Assembly: GCA_011391185.1 (NCBI GenBank)
Contig: JAABRB010000264.1
Location: forward strand, 1-5,261
Direction of reading: 5' to 3'
Origin: Betaproteobacteria bacterium
GTDB taxonomy: Bacteria > Pseudomonadota > Gammaproteobacteria > Burkholderiales > SG8-39
DNA: 5,261 nucleotides
The notes beneath the pieces were generated by a model. It was not told the DNA's origin. It saw only the letters and a list, made by a program, of their open reading frames with translations, and searched no databases. Each line of letters begins with the position of its first letter. Within the stretch, counting starts at the first letter, position 1. A program made the translations under genes and the position numbers. Below, piece by piece: positions 5,182 through 5,261 of this stretch.

Positions 5182-5261
5182 AAATAAGCAGTAAGCATCC
5201 CCTCCTTGAAAAGGAGGGGGAAATAAGCAGTAAGCATCCCCTCCTTGAAAAGGAGGGGGAA
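5161..5261. repeat. Tandem array of the second hairpin, 38-39 bp period
   Basis: The hairpin with arms CCCCTCCTT and AAGGAGGGG and loop GAA begins at 5161, 5199 and 5238. The units are separated by an identical 17-bp linker, AAATAAGCAGTAAGCAT (5182-5198 and 5221-5237), which itself contains TAAGCA twice. The second and third units carry one extra G after the hairpin, so the period changes from 38 to 39 bp. The array reaches the window edge and probably continues. Identical linkers rule out CRISPR spacers. The first unit is also hairpin 2 of the double-hairpin copy B. Confidence 0.92.

Noticed and set aside
5091..5237. Minus-strand 48-codon frame starting MLTAYFPLLF within the tandem array and ending just before the oxygenase ATG
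   Set aside because: Most of it is translated repeat, the AAGGAGG ahead of its ATG is only 2 nt away and lies in a hairpin stem, and the two repeat units are read in different frames because of the 38/39-bp period change.
5161..5261. Short regular repeats that could suggest a CRISPR array
   Set aside because: The segments between repeats are identical rather than unique, and no cas gene is present.

Overview
The window is GC-rich DNA with the gene density and codon use of a proteobacterium. A TctD/TctE-type two-component pair, a phthalate 4,5-dioxygenase-like Rieske oxygenase and palindromic intergenic repeats together suggest an environmental betaproteobacterium (Burkholderiales or Rhodocyclales-like). 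That placement is an inference from gene content, not from a marker gene.

Layout. Positions 1-2654 are a leftward block read from the minus strand: an OmpR/PhoB-class response regulator (2654 to 1968), its TctE-like sensor histidine kinase (1978 to 572, overlapping the regulator by 11 bp) and, 78 bp further on, the first 164 residues of a short-chain dehydrogenase/reductase running off the left edge. The intergenic region 2655-2935 holds a possible promoter for the regulator, a helically phased series of four CAGG/CAAGG half-sites and a strong stem-loop. Two small rightward genes for exported proteins follow. The first is a lipoprotein-like protein with a low-complexity Pro/Ala/Gln and Lys/Glu body (2936-3217), closed by a textbook intrinsic terminator. 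The second is a histidine-rich protein with a signal peptide (3405-3713). Converging on it from the right is a complete 440-residue Rieske non-heme iron oxygenase (5087 to 3765).

The most unusual part is a palindromic repeat family. A 45-bp double-hairpin element occurs at 3734-3778 and again at 5137-5181, in the same orientation, so the two copies bracket the oxygenase gene. The copies differ at 7 of 45 positions, and four of these changes form two compensatory base-pair swaps, one in each hairpin, so the folded structure appears to be conserved. The left copy supplies the last four codons and the stop codon of the oxygenase. The right copy leads into a tandem array of its second hairpin with a period of 38-39 bp, which runs off the right edge.

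Working together: the regulator and kinase are almost certainly co-expressed partners. The SDR may belong to the same transcript. The two small envelope proteins are plausible targets of the regulator because short direct repeats with 10-11 bp spacing lie upstream of each, but this is inference only. The Rieske oxygenase and the SDR fit catabolism of aromatic or related compounds; the actual substrates cannot be read from the sequence.
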